Source of the DNA: Microvirga sp. KLBC 81
GTDB taxonomy: Bacteria > Pseudomonadota > Alphaproteobacteria > Rhizobiales > Beijerinckiaceae
Reading direction: 5' to 3'
DNA: 64,000 nt
NCBI RefSeq assembly: GCF_003075415.1
Contig: NZ_QDAH01000022.1
Coordinates: forward strand, 1 to 64,000
The translations under genes and the position numbers were made by a program. Below the pieces are notes generated by a model. The model searched no databases and was not told where the DNA came from. It worked only from the letters and a program-made list of their open reading frames with translations. Position 1 is the first letter of the stretch. Each line of letters begins with the position of its first letter. Below, one piece after another: positions 49,267 through 58,055 of this stretch.

Positions 49267-51579
49267 GTGTTGGTGCATCACCCTCCAAAGGGTGCTGGAT
49301 CGAAGGTGCCCGGTTTTGTGGGGCCTCACGTCTTGACCGACCAGAGCATACAGGAACAACGCCAAATAGCAGAACAGGCTCAGGGCGGCCTAGGCTGGCT
49401 GGGCTATGTTGCCGTTCTCGCGGCGCTGGGCTCAGCTCTCACGACCTTCCTTGTGCTCGCTGGCGCGACGCCCATTCTGCCGACGCATAACGTCGTTGTC
49501 TGGCTGTTCATCCTGAATGGCATCCTGATCGTCCTGCTTCTGGGCATCGTGGCTTGGCAGGCCAGGAAGCTGGTGCGTGAGCATCGCGCCGGCGCGGCGG
49601 CGGCTGGCCTACATGTCAGGATCGTCGGCCTCTTCAGCCTTGTTGCCGTCCTGCCGGCGATTCTTGTCGCGGGCGTCGCAACGGTGACACTGGAGCGCGG
49701 ACTGGATCCCTGGTTTACCGGCTCACTCAAGGAGCTGATGTTCAACACGGTCGAAATTGCTCGCTCTTATAGAGAAGTGCAGTGCAGAACGCTTGCTCGT
49801 GAGACGCAGCTGATGGCCGCCGATCTCAACCGTGCCAAGGTCCTCTATGATGCGGATCGCAAGCTGTTCCGGGAGTTCATGAATTCCCGTGCCGTCTTCC
49901 TCGGCTTTCCGCTGGCCATGATCCTTGAACCCAATGGTACGGTCGTCGAACGGATAGAGGCCAAGAAACTTGAAGGAGTTCCAGACGCAACACCGGGGGA
50001 TCTTCAGGAGGCGAGCAATCAGGAAGCCCTCTGCCTGTTTCCGCGAACCGGCAACATCTTCCGTTCCGTCCTCAAGCTCGAGGCGCATGGAGGGCGCATT
50101 CTCTATATCGCGCGGGAGGTCGATCCCCGGGCTATCGAGTTTCCGCCCGTCGCGGAAGCTGGTGTCGCGCTGTATCAGGCTCTCGACCAGAAGAAGGCAG
50201 GCATCCAGATTGCCTTCGCCTCCATGTTCACCCTCATTGCACTCATCGTGCTTCTCTCCGCCATTTGGTTCGGATTGAACTTCGCAAATCGTCTCGTCGC
50301 GCCCATCCGGCGGCTGATCCATGCGACAGACCAAGTGGCAACTGGCAATTTCTATGTTCAGGTCCCTGTCAAACGCGGCGAGGGCGATCTCGGCCACCTG
50401 GGCGAGACCTTCAACAAGATGACATCGGAGTTGCGCCGACAGCACGATGGTCTGACGGCCGCCAGTGAAGTGATTGACCGTAGGCGACGCTTTACGGAGG
50501 CCGTCTTGGCAGGCGTGTCAGCGGGGGTCATCGGCATCAACGCACGAGGCCTGATCACGATCGTGAACCCCTCCACGGAGGCGCTGCTCCAAACATCCCG
50601 AGAGGAGTTGGTTGGGCGTCCGATCACAGAGGTTCTGCCAGAGGTGACTAAACTCCTTCTGGAGATGATCCAGGGACGCCAGCGCCTGATGCAAGAGCAG
50701 ATCCAGATTTCCCGGAAGGGGAAAGAGCGGACTATCAACGTGCGCGTGACGAGCGAACAGACGCGCAACGACAAACGCGATCTCGTGATCACGCTTGATG
50801 ATATTACGGATCTGGTCGTTGCGCAGCGCACGTCTGCTTGGGCCGATGTGGCAAGGCGGATCGCGCACGAGATCAAAAATCCACTGACCCCGATCCAGCT
50901 CTCGGCCGAGCGTATCCGCAGGAAATACGGCAAAGTCATCACCACGGATCGCGAGGTGTTCGATCAGTGTACCGATACGATCGTGCGGCAAGTGGATGAC
51001 ATCAAGCGTATGGTCGATGAATTTTCGTCCTTTGCGCGCATGCCAAAACCCACTATCGGGCAAGAGGATATGGCCGAGACCATCCGCCAAGTAGTCTTTA
51101 TGATGCGGATCGCACACCCCGAGATTGAATTCGTCGATCAGTTTCCTTCCGGGCCGGTAGTTGCGCCCTTCGACCGACGCCTCATCTCGCAGGCGGTCAC
51201 GAACATCGTCAAGAATGCGACCGAGGCGATCGCCGCCGTTCCGGAAGATGAACGTGGCCAGCCACAAATCACTATAGTGCTGGATGACACGCATCCCGAC
51301 TACCTGATCCTGGCGGTGACCGACAATGGAAAGGGCTTTCCGGTCGAGGGGCGGCAAAGACTGCTGGAGCCATATATGACGACCCGCGAAGGCGGTACCG
51401 GATTGGGTCTGCCGATCGTCGCGAAAATTTTGGAAGACCATGGGGGAGGCATGGACCTCGTCGATAATCCCGCAGGACGGGGCGGACAGGTTCGGATGTG
51501 GATCCCAAAGACGAAGCAGGTTGCTGAAGAGGTCTCTGCTACCTCGGATCGCAACGAAACTCGCAGAGCAAGCCTATGA
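49267..51579 (+). CDS. ntrY: NtrY membrane sensor histidine kinase
   Basis: 770 aa from the GTG at 49267. Three or four N-terminal helices (about 40-60, 75-100, 115-140), a periplasmic region (about 150-310), another helix (about 316-340), a HAMP linker (NRLVAPIRRLIHATDQVATG), a PAS domain (IGINARGLITIVNPSTEAL), the His box [21 protein letters not shown] and the HATPase motifs (ITNIVKNATEAI, GTGLGLPIV). The start is uncertain: no clear Shine-Dalgarno precedes 49267 and a TTG at 49334 is possible. Partner of NtrX; the pair responds to nitrogen, redox or oxygen cues in other alphaproteobacteria. Confidence 0.93.
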   Translation: MLVHHPPKGAGSKVPGFVGPHVLTDQSIQEQRQIAEQAQGGLGWLGYVAVLAALGSALTTFLVLAGATPILPTHNVVVWLFILNGILIVLLLGIVAWQARKLVREHRAGAAAAGLHVRIVGLFSLVAVLPAILVAGVATVTLERGLDPWFTGSLKELMFNTVEIARSYREVQCRTLARETQLMAADLNRAKVLYDADRKLFREFMNSRAVFLGFPLAMILEPNGTVVERIEAKKLEGVPDATPGDLQEASNQEALCLFPRTGNIFRSVLKLEAHGGRILYIAREVDPRAIEFPPVAEAGVALYQALDQKKAGIQIAFASMFTLIALIVLLSAIWFGLNFANRLVAPIRRLIHATDQVATGNFYVQVPVKRGEGDLGHLGETFNKMTSELRRQHDGLTAASEVIDRRRRFTEAVLAGVSAGVIGINARGLITIVNPSTEALLQTSREELVGRPITEVLPEVTKLLLEMIQGRQRLMQEQIQISRKGKERTINVRVTSEQTRNDKRDLVITLDDITDLVVAQRTSAWADVARRIAHEIKNPLTPIQLSAERIRRKYGKVITTDREVFDQCTDTIVRQVDDIKRMVDEFSSFARMPKPTIGQEDMAETIRQVVFMMRIAHPEIEFVDQFPSGPVVAPFDRRLISQAVTNIVKNATEAIAAVPEDERGQPQITIVLDDTHPDYLILAVTDNGKGFPVEGRQRLLEPYMTTREGGTGLGLPIVAKILEDHGGGMDLVDNPAGRGGQVRMWIPKTKQVAEEVSATSDRNETRRASL

Positions 51580-52946
51580 GCGCTGATATTCTCGTCGTCG
51601 ATGACGAAGTCGACATTCGTGAGCTTGTGGCCGGCATCCTGGAAGATGAGGGCCATCGCACACGTACGGCAGGGACCTCGGATGAGGCCTTGGCGGCTAT
51701 CGAGGCGCGACGTCCGCATCTCGTTTTTCTCGACATTTGGCTGCAAGGCAGTCGTCTCGATGGCCTGCAGGTGCTGGAGATCATCAAGGCGCAGCATCCC
51801 GACTTGCCCGTTGTGATGATCTCCGGGCATGGCAACATCGAAACGGCGGTTTCCGCCATTAAGGCCGGAGCCTACGATTTCATTGAGAAGCCGTTCAAGG
51901 CGGACCGCCTGGTTCTCGTGGCGGAGCGCGCTCTTGAAGCATCTCGTCTCAAGCGAGAGGTGCGTGATCTACGATCCCGCTCGGTTCAAGCGAACCGCAT
52001 TGCCGGCAAATCGATCGTGATCAATCAGCTGCGGCAGGCTGTGGAGCGTGCGGCGCCGACCAACGCGCGCATTCTGATTACAGGCGCCCCAGGCTCCGGC
52101 AAGGAGCTGACGGCCCGCACCATTCACAGCATGTCCAACCGAGCCAATGGCCCCTTCGTGGTGATGACGGCTGCAACCATCACGCCCGAAACGATGGAAG
52201 CCGAACTCTTCGGCACCGAAGGCGGGGAGGGTGGCGGACGTCGTGTCGGCTCCCTTGAGGAAGCCCACGGCGGCACACTCTATATCGATGAAATTGCGGA
52301 TATGCCGCGGGAGACGCAGAACCGAATCCTGCGTGTTCTCGTCGATCAGAACTTCCAACGCTTGGGTGGTACGACCCGCGTTCACGTGGATGTTCGTATA
52401 ATATCCTCGTCTAGCCGCGACCTGCCCTCTGAAATCGCGGCTGGGAATTTCAGGGAAGACCTCTTCCATCGCCTTGGCGTTATTCCGATCCGCGTGCCGT
52501 CGCTGGCAGAAAGGCGCGAGGATGTGCCGGAGTTGATCGAATTCTTCATGAACCAGATCTCCTCCACCACGGGCCTGCCGAAGCGGCGGATTGCGGAGGA
52601 TGCTATGGCCGTTCTGCAGTCTCATGACTGGCCAGGCAATGTCCGTCAGCTCCGCAACAACGTTGAACGACTGATGATCCTCAGCTCTGGAGATCCGGAT
52701 GCAGAGATTACAGCCGACATGCTCCCGTCGGAGATCGGAACGCTTGTGCCGACGACACCCGGTGGAGCAGGGGGCGAGAAGCTCATGAGCCTGCCCCTGA
52801 GAGAGGCGCGCGAGATCTTCGAGAGAGAGTATCTCCTGGCGCAGATCGCCCGCTTCAGCGGCAACATCTCCCGAACTGCGGAGTTTATTGGGATGGAGCG
52901 CTCGGCCCTTCACCGGAAGCTGAAATCGCTTGGTATTGGCGGCTAA
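51576..52946 (+). CDS. ntrX: NtrX response regulator
   Basis: 456 aa. Receiver domain (VDDEVDIRELVAGIL; phospho-Asp in VFLDIWLQGSRLDG about residue 53), AAA+ domain with Walker A TGAPGSGKELTARTIH and Walker B GTLYIDEIADMP, and a C-terminal HTH (NISRTAEFIGMERSALHRK). The sigma-54-contacting GAFTGA loop is absent: the segment reads ELFGTEGGEGGGRR instead. This is known of alphaproteobacterial NtrX, which therefore probably does not act as a classical sigma-54 activator. Overlaps ntrY by 4 bp. Confidence 0.95.
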   Translation: MSADILVVDDEVDIRELVAGILEDEGHRTRTAGTSDEALAAIEARRPHLVFLDIWLQGSRLDGLQVLEIIKAQHPDLPVVMISGHGNIETAVSAIKAGAYDFIEKPFKADRLVLVAERALEASRLKREVRDLRSRSVQANRIAGKSIVINQLRQAVERAAPTNARILITGAPGSGKELTARTIHSMSNRANGPFVVMTAATITPETMEAELFGTEGGEGGGRRVGSLEEAHGGTLYIDEIADMPRETQNRILRVLVDQNFQRLGGTTRVHVDVRIISSSSRDLPSEIAAGNFREDLFHRLGVIPIRVPSLAERREDVPELIEFFMNQISSTTGLPKRRIAEDAMAVLQSHDWPGNVRQLRNNVERLMILSSGDPDAEITADMLPSEIGTLVPTTPGGAGGEKLMSLPLREAREIFEREYLLAQIARFSGNISRTAEFIGMERSALHRKLKSLGIGG

Positions 52947-53183
52947 CGGGGTGCCTTCTCGCTTGCGGGAGAGGGTTGCGGGATAAACAAGATTAACTTT
53001 CCGCAAACCCTCATCCACGGAAAATATGCTTCTAAGGGGGTAGAACGGCCGAGGCCCTCTTGCCGAACGGTCAACTTCGCCCTGTAATATGCATGCCGGT
53101 TAACGACCGCACGATAGCGGACAACCATATACAAGCGGCCCAATAGCCAAGACCGGCGGTGATGGGCTGGCGAGGCAACTTCA

Positions 53184-53438
53184 ATGGCGGGCGATCGCGC
53201 GCAGAATCTGCAGGACACCTTTCTCAATTATGTCCGGAAGCAGAAGATTCCCCTGACGATATTCCTTGTGAACGGCGTGAAACTTCAGGGCGTCGTCACC
53301 TGGTTCGACAATTTCTGCGTTCTTTTGCGCAGGGATGGTCATTCTCAGCTGGTTTACAAACACGCCATTTCCACCATCATGCCTGGACAGCCCGTCCAAT
53401 TGTTCGACCAGATCGACGAGGCTGGCGAAAAGGCTTGA
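53184..53438 (+). CDS. hfq: RNA chaperone Hfq
   Basis: 84-aa Sm-like hexameric chaperone that pairs small RNAs with mRNAs. Sm1 region [25 protein letters not shown] and Sm2 region [11 protein letters not shown] are intact (the usual YKHA-IST). The acidic C-terminal tail is short, as in rhizobial Hfq (NrfA). 237 bp upstream from ntrX contain a partial CGCTTGCGGGAGAGGGTT repeat often seen in Rhizobiales, plus AT-rich promoter-like sequence. Followed after one base by hflX. Confidence 0.98.
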   Translation: MAGDRAQNLQDTFLNYVRKQKIPLTIFLVNGVKLQGVVTWFDNFCVLLRRDGHSQLVYKHAISTIMPGQPVQLFDQIDEAGEKA

Positions 53439-53439
53439 G

Positions 53440-54837
53440 GTGACTGAACCGCGCACTCCGGGGGAACACCGTCTCGCAGAACTGGCCGAGCCTGAAAAAG
53501 AGGTCGCTGCCGGCACCAAGACGCTCGTGGTCGGTCCTTATCTGACCCGCAAACGCCGGCCAGGTATGGGCGACGCGGAAGGGGAGACACCCAACCCTCG
53601 TCCGCCTGAAGCGCGATTGGATGAGGCTTCCGGACTTGCATTGGCCATCGACCTGTCCGTGGTCCAGTCTCTGATCGCTCCGCTCTCATCCCCGCGCCCC
53701 GCCACCTATATCGGCAGCGGCAAGGTCGACGAACTGGCGGCCCTGATCCGGGCCGAGGAGATCGGACTTGTGGTCATGGATTGTGCGCTGAGCCCCGTGC
53801 AGCAGCGAAATCTAGAGAAGGCCTGGGGCGCCAAGGTCATCGACAGAACCGGCTTGATCCTCGAGATATTCGGGCGGCGCGCACGTACGAAAGAAGGCAC
53901 TCTTCAGGTCGAGCTGGCCCATCTGTCCTATCAAAAAGGACGTCTGGTTCGATCCTGGACCCACCTAGAACGTCAGCGTGGCGGCTTCGGCTTTCTTGGA
54001 GGCCCTGGCGAAACGCAAATCGAGGCAGACCGACGTCTGATCCAGGAGCGGATGAACCGGATCGAACGGGATCTCGAAAGCGTCGTCAAAACCCGCTCGC
54101 TGCACCGGACAAGCCGGAGGAGGGTGCCTTATCCTATCGTGGCCCTCGTGGGCTATACCAATGCTGGTAAGTCGACTCTTTTTAACCGCATGACACGGGC
54201 CGAGGTGCTGGCCGAAAATATGCTGTTCGCCACCCTCGATCCAACCACGCGCGCCATCGACCTCCCCCACGGCGAGAAGGCAATCCTCTCCGATGCGGTC
54301 GGCTTCATCTCTGATCTGCCAACCATGTTGGTGGCGGCCTTCCGGGCTACGCTCGAGGACGTGGTCGAGGCGGATGTTCTGCTGCACATACGCGATGTCT
54401 CTCACGGCGAGACGGAAGCCCAAGCTGGGGATGTGGCCGTGGTCCTGCGTGAGCTTGGCATTGATCCTGATGATACGCAGAGGATCATCGAGGTTTGGAA
54501 CAAGGCAGACCTGCTCTCGCCTGCAGATCGGGAGCGGCTCGCTAATGCCTCACACCGCATCGGTGTAGAGCGGCGGCCGGTCCTGATATCGGCCCTGACC
54601 GGGGAGGGTGTGCCGGAACTTCTCGAAACCATCGAGCAGCACCTCGCCATGGGCAGGAAGACCTATGAGGTCGACGTGGCTCCGGAGGACGGACAGGGCT
54701 TGGCCTGGCTTCATGAGAACACCGAGATTCTGGGGCGCAAGACCCTGGAGACTGGGCATACCCTTCTCCAGGTGCGCTTGGTTGCCGGCAAGGAGCCCCG
54801 TTTCCTGAACCGCTTCTCGAATGCCAGGGTGATTTAG
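53440..54837 (+). CDS. hflX: GTPase HflX
   Basis: 465-aa ribosome-associated GTPase that splits stalled 70S ribosomes. HflX N-domain (TYIGSGKVDELAAL, VVMDCALSPVQQRNLEKAWG, DRTGLILEIF), the connecting helical RGGFGFLGGPGETQIEADRR, then the G domain with G1 GYTNAGKSTLFN, G3 DAVGFISDLP and G4 NKADL. I chose the GTG at 53440, one base after the hfq stop; the frame continues upstream inside hfq and no ATG fits. hfq-hflX pairing is conserved from enterics to rhizobia. Its TAG stop (54835-54837) is the first bases of a palindromic repeat. Confidence 0.95.
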   Translation: MTEPRTPGEHRLAELAEPEKEVAAGTKTLVVGPYLTRKRRPGMGDAEGETPNPRPPEARLDEASGLALAIDLSVVQSLIAPLSSPRPATYIGSGKVDELAALIRAEEIGLVVMDCALSPVQQRNLEKAWGAKVIDRTGLILEIFGRRARTKEGTLQVELAHLSYQKGRLVRSWTHLERQRGGFGFLGGPGETQIEADRRLIQERMNRIERDLESVVKTRSLHRTSRRRVPYPIVALVGYTNAGKSTLFNRMTRAEVLAENMLFATLDPTTRAIDLPHGEKAILSDAVGFISDLPTMLVAAFRATLEDVVEADVLLHIRDVSHGETEAQAGDVAVVLRELGIDPDDTQRIIEVWNKADLLSPADRERLANASHRIGVERRPVLISALTGEGVPELLETIEQHLAMGRKTYEVDVAPEDGQGLAWLHENTEILGRKTLETGHTLLQVRLVAGKEPRFLNRFSNARVI

Positions 54838-54930
54838 AGCATTTTCCGGCGAAGTGGATCCGGTTCGCCGTCAGAAAATGCGGCAGAACAAGGAAGAGAG
54901 CCGATCCCACGCAAGTGGAAACGGCTCTAG
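54835..54930. repeat. TAGAGCAT-type palindromic unit A (after hflX)
   Basis: Begins with the hflX stop TAG, contains the 51-bp core 54839-54889 shared with 9169-9219, then a GAGCCG...CGGCTC hairpin, and ends CTAG at 54927-54930. Confidence 0.75.
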
Positions 54931-55082
54931 AACATCGGACCCAGAAGTGGATTTGCACTTTTGGGTCCGATGCTTTCTCCTTGAATGAGAGCATCGTTGC
55001 GAGCGGAACCGGAGGTCCGCGTCAGCGAAAACCGGATCCACTTTTCGCTGACGCGGACCTTCGGGTCCGCACGATGCTCTAG
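54927..55082. repeat. TAGAGCAT-type palindromic unit B (before mazG)
   Basis: Two tandem hairpins bounded by CTAG: one closed by ACATCGGACCCA...TGGGTCCGATG, one by AGAGCATCGT...ACGATGCTCT enclosing a second palindrome. The right-hand CTAG (55079-55082) contains the TAG stop of mazG on the minus strand. Same layout as 59330-59451. Confidence 0.75.
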
Positions 55083-55912
55083 GTTTCCCGCTCGGCAAGC
55101 TTTGCCCGAACCCAGAGCTCTTCCATTTCTTCCAGCGAAGCGCCATTCAGGCTGCGCCCTTGGCTCCTGAGCCCTTCCTCGACGGCTCCGAAGCGACGCT
55201 CGAACTTTGCATTTGTACGCCTCAGCGCCGTTTCCGGATCGATCCCGAAGTGGCGCGCGAGGTTGGTGACAGAGAACAGAAGATCACCAATCTCATCCTC
55301 AATGCGCCCCCTCTCGCCACTTGAAGATGCCTCTTTAACCTCCTCTAGTTCCTCATGAATTTTATCGATAACCTGGGCCGGATCTGGCCAGTCAAAGCCA
55401 ACTTTCGCAGCCTTGGTCGTCAATTTCTGAGCGCGGGTCAGTGCGGGCAGGGCAGTTGGAATTCCGCCGAGAAAGCCGCCTCCATGGGCTTCTGGCGGTA
55501 ATCCCATCTTCTCCCGAACCTGTCGGCGTTCGGCCTTTTCTTCCCGCTTAATCTCGTCCCAGAGCGTTTTCACCTGTTGCGGGGCTAGATCCTTGGTTTC
55601 GCCGAACACATGAGGGTGGCGGCGGATCAGCTTGCGGGTGATGGCCTCAACCACATCTGGGAAAGCGAATATGCCTTTTTCTTCGGCCATGCGCGCATGA
55701 AACACGACCTGGAGCAGCAGATCGCCCAGCTCATCCTTAAGATCCGCCAGATCGCCACGCTCAATGGCATCTACGACCTCATAGGCTTCTTCAAGCGTGT
55801 AGGGCACGATGGACGAGAAGTCCTGCTCTAGGTCCCAGGGGCAACCTGTCCCGGGCGTACGCAGGGCCGCCATGATCTCCAGGAGCCGTGCGATATCAGA
55901 AGAAGGCTTCAT
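55079..55912 (-). CDS. mazG: Nucleoside triphosphate pyrophosphohydrolase MazG
   Basis: 277 aa with two MazG repeats. N-repeat: RTPGTGCPWDLEQDFSSIVPYTLEEAYEVVDAIE...LKDELGDLLLQVVFHA (EExxE and ExxD metal motifs). C-repeat: KVGFDWPDPAQVIDKIHEELEEVKEA and EDEIGDLLFSVTNLARH. Hydrolyses all (d)NTPs, lowering ppGpp or clearing non-canonical nucleotides. I chose the ATG at 55910-55912; the upstream in-frame 24 codons look non-coding. Its stop codon is supplied by palindromic unit B. Confidence 0.95.
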   Translation of the reverse strand: MKPSSDIARLLEIMAALRTPGTGCPWDLEQDFSSIVPYTLEEAYEVVDAIERGDLADLKDELGDLLLQVVFHARMAEEKGIFAFPDVVEAITRKLIRRHPHVFGETKDLAPQQVKTLWDEIKREEKAERRQVREKMGLPPEAHGGGFLGGIPTALPALTRAQKLTTKAAKVGFDWPDPAQVIDKIHEELEEVKEASSSGERGRIEDEIGDLLFSVTNLARHFGIDPETALRRTNAKFERRFGAVEEGLRSQGRSLNGASLEEMEELWVRAKLAERET

Positions 55913-56124
55913 TGCGGATTTCCTTGCTCGCGATGGCGCTTCATAGCCCGATTCCGGTGGGGAATCAGGACAAATGACGATCAAAGCATCTCAGGCATTA
56001 TAAAAGGTCGGGGAGGGCGTGCCGTTTCACAAATTCTGAGCCTGCAAAATGAGATCTTGCAGATCAAAAATGCGCTGTGCTGAGGACACTTCGCCGTCCG
56101 GGCCCTTTACCTCATGCCAAACAA

Positions 56125-56152
56125 AAGCGGCCCCGGTGTGCCGGGGCCGCTT
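56125..56152 (-). terminator. Terminator after the third RTX gene
   Basis: A 12-bp perfect GC stem (56125-56136 with 56141-56152) with a 4-nt loop; on the minus strand it is followed by TTGTTTGG. Lies 24 bp past the RTX stop. The remainder of 55913-56124 shows only the mazG upstream region. Confidence 0.85.
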
Positions 56153-56175
56153 CGATACAACCAGATGAGCCCGCC

Positions 56176-57360
56176 TCAGACGACGTAGAAATTGGCACAG
56201 GTCATCTTAAAACCTGCCTTGAGCTTTGCGAACTCAACCGCCGCCTTCGCACCCGAACCGTCCACATCGTAAGACAGATATCCCGTCTTGCTGTTGTAGA
56301 CGATGTAGTCGTTGGCGTCCTTCGCTGCGTCAATCGTGAAGTGGGTCGCATTCAGCTTGCGTGGGCTGCTGAGCGATCCAGCGCCCAGCTTCCTGAAGAT
56401 TGCATTGTCCAGGTAGATCGTGTCGTAGAGCACACTGAAGTCGGTGAGCGTATCCAGATTCACCGTGCGGTCGGTCGTGGCCGTACCGAGCTTGGTGTTG
56501 AACACAAAGATGTCCTTGCCCGATCCGCCGATCAGAGAGTCGTTACTCAAGCCGCCCCAGAGCTGGTCGTTGCCCGTCTCGCCCCTGAGCGTGTCACGGC
56601 CGGCGCCGCCCTTAAGGATATCGTTGCTGCCCGCCCCATCGAGGGTGTCGTTGCCGTAGCCGCCATAAAGAGTGTCGTCGCCGACGCTGCCATAGAGCTG
56701 GTCATTGCCGGACGATCCGAATTTGGCCCCCTCCACGAGGGAAATGCCGGCGTACTGAACGGCAATTGTTTCTTGAGAGGCTTCGCGGTATGCCCCGAAC
56801 TTCCAGTAGCCACCTCTCTGGTCATTGTAGCCCAAAGGCCCCTCATAATGGGCCACCTGCACCCCATCGCGCCACATGTTCACAAGGCCGTTGCCGAATG
56901 GGTCGAAGCGCACCTCAAGCTTTATATCGTACCAGTGCCCTCGCTCCACGGGAGCGCTGTCTTTCCATATGATATTGGCACTGGGTGGGGTCGATGTGAT
57001 TGCATCAGCCGTGGTCCGTATATCCAGCTGCATATACTCGCCTTGAAGCTCGATCGCGAAGGGAGGGCTGCAACCGAGGTCGTCGGGATCCTCAAATTGG
57101 TGGACCTGACCGAGCACCATCCAGTCGGCCGTATTGGCCGCACCGGGCTCGATCATCATCTTGTAACTCATCGTGTAGGTTCTGTTGAATTCAACCTCTT
57201 TGTAACTAGCAATTTCCGAGCGCTCGACGCGTGTGGGGTCGAAGCTGGCTCGCTCGTCTGCGCGCACCTCAAAGCGCATCGTATCGCCGTTTACGGTGTA
57301 GCTCCAGCCAGCGCCCGCATTCTGCAGGGCATACGTGCCTGGCTCAAAATATGAACTCAT
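56176..57360 (-). CDS. RTX protein with heparin-lyase-I-like (polysaccharide lyase) domain
   Basis: 394 aa, no signal peptide. Residues about 5-205 resemble the jelly-roll Polysacc_lyase (PF14099-type) domain: RVERSEIASYKEVEFN, WMVLGQVHQFEDPDD, PPFAIELQGEYMQLDIRT, HWYDIKLEVRFDPFGNG and MWRDGVQVAHYEG. Calcium nonapeptides GGYGNDTL, GGAGRDTL, GGLSNDSL run about 212-285. The C-terminal 109 residues hold the DANDYIVYN...SYDVDGSG cassette shared with the two other RTX proteins. Likely a type-I-secreted enzyme acting on acidic exopolysaccharide, comparable in layout to rhizobial PlyA/ExsH glycanases, though the substrate is inference. The catalytic residues could not be assigned. Confidence 0.82.
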   Translation of the reverse strand: MSSYFEPGTYALQNAGAGWSYTVNGDTMRFEVRADERASFDPTRVERSEIASYKEVEFNRTYTMSYKMMIEPGAANTADWMVLGQVHQFEDPDDLGCSPPFAIELQGEYMQLDIRTTADAITSTPPSANIIWKDSAPVERGHWYDIKLEVRFDPFGNGLVNMWRDGVQVAHYEGPLGYNDQRGGYWKFGAYREASQETIAVQYAGISLVEGAKFGSSGNDQLYGSVGDDTLYGGYGNDTLDGAGSNDILKGGAGRDTLRGETGNDQLWGGLSNDSLIGGSGKDIFVFNTKLGTATTDRTVNLDTLTDFSVLYDTIYLDNAIFRKLGAGSLSSPRKLNATHFTIDAAKDANDYIVYNSKTGYLSYDVDGSGAKAAVEFAKLKAGFKMTCANFYVV

Positions 57361-58055
57361 CCTGTATACTCCTTATTCTACTGGCCATTTGTAGTTTTAG
57401 CCCGGCAGGCGGGAGGCGTTGGGTCCCATGCACCTGTCACATGTTTATGTTATAATGGTACCTTCGTGTTTGTAGGTCTGCTTTCCCAACCATCAAGACC
57501 GGTACCAAGTCGATATTGAAAATGCCGGTGCTACCTGGAACCTCGCGTCGTGCGGCCTTTATCCCGTGCAACCGGATATGCTGCGGTATCTTGCCCGCAA
57601 CGACCGAAAAGCGTTCGAGCAGCGAAGGACCGGAGGCCAGGAGGGGAAAAGAGCGACCGGCATTTGAGGAACTCGCAGGTAGCCCTCCAAACCCAATCAG
57701 ATCGATATGTCCTTGGAAGGCATGGCGCCGTGCACCCCGAAGAAGCCAGAAAATTCGAGATATCGATAAAGTTAGACTCAAGCCTCATGAGACGGCAGAG
57801 AAGGGACCCTTGCAGGACTCAGCCTTGCACCTGACAAGAGTTCCTCCTCATTCTCGATATCAAATTCGCATAAGTTATATTATGGAACTACAGTCTCCAT
57901 GGGTCAGGCAGTGGTTTGGCATCACAAGGCGGTCTTAGTGCGCCTTTCCAGCCTAGGCCGGATGGTCGAGTTGAATTCGAACCCCGTCTGATCGTGTATG
58001 GCATTCGGCATGGGTCTCACGTGCCTGCACTCTCCCGCAAGCCAGACACTCTCAG
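57361..58055. other. 695-bp gap: no convincing gene, possible gene remnant
   Basis: No frame here has good coding character. The minus-strand frame 57437-57781 contains LLERFSVVAGKIPQHIRLHG followed by a PVLMVG segment. It loosely resembles the central part of polyprenyl-phosphate sugar transferases (WcaJ/ExoY-like), so it may be a decayed fragment. The AT-rich stretch next to 57361 should hold the RTX promoter, and TATAAT occurs at 57451-57456 without a good -35. Confidence 0.3.

Noticed and set aside
54835-55082. Tandem repeats considered as a CRISPR array or attenuator
   Set aside because: Only two or three dissimilar hairpin units without regular spacers, and no cas genes nearby.
57516-57938. 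140-aa plus-strand frame in the RTX-GT87 gap
   Set aside because: Composition (Arg/Pro/Ser) and lack of a ribosome site argue against coding; the opposite strand is slightly more protein-like but also unconvincing.
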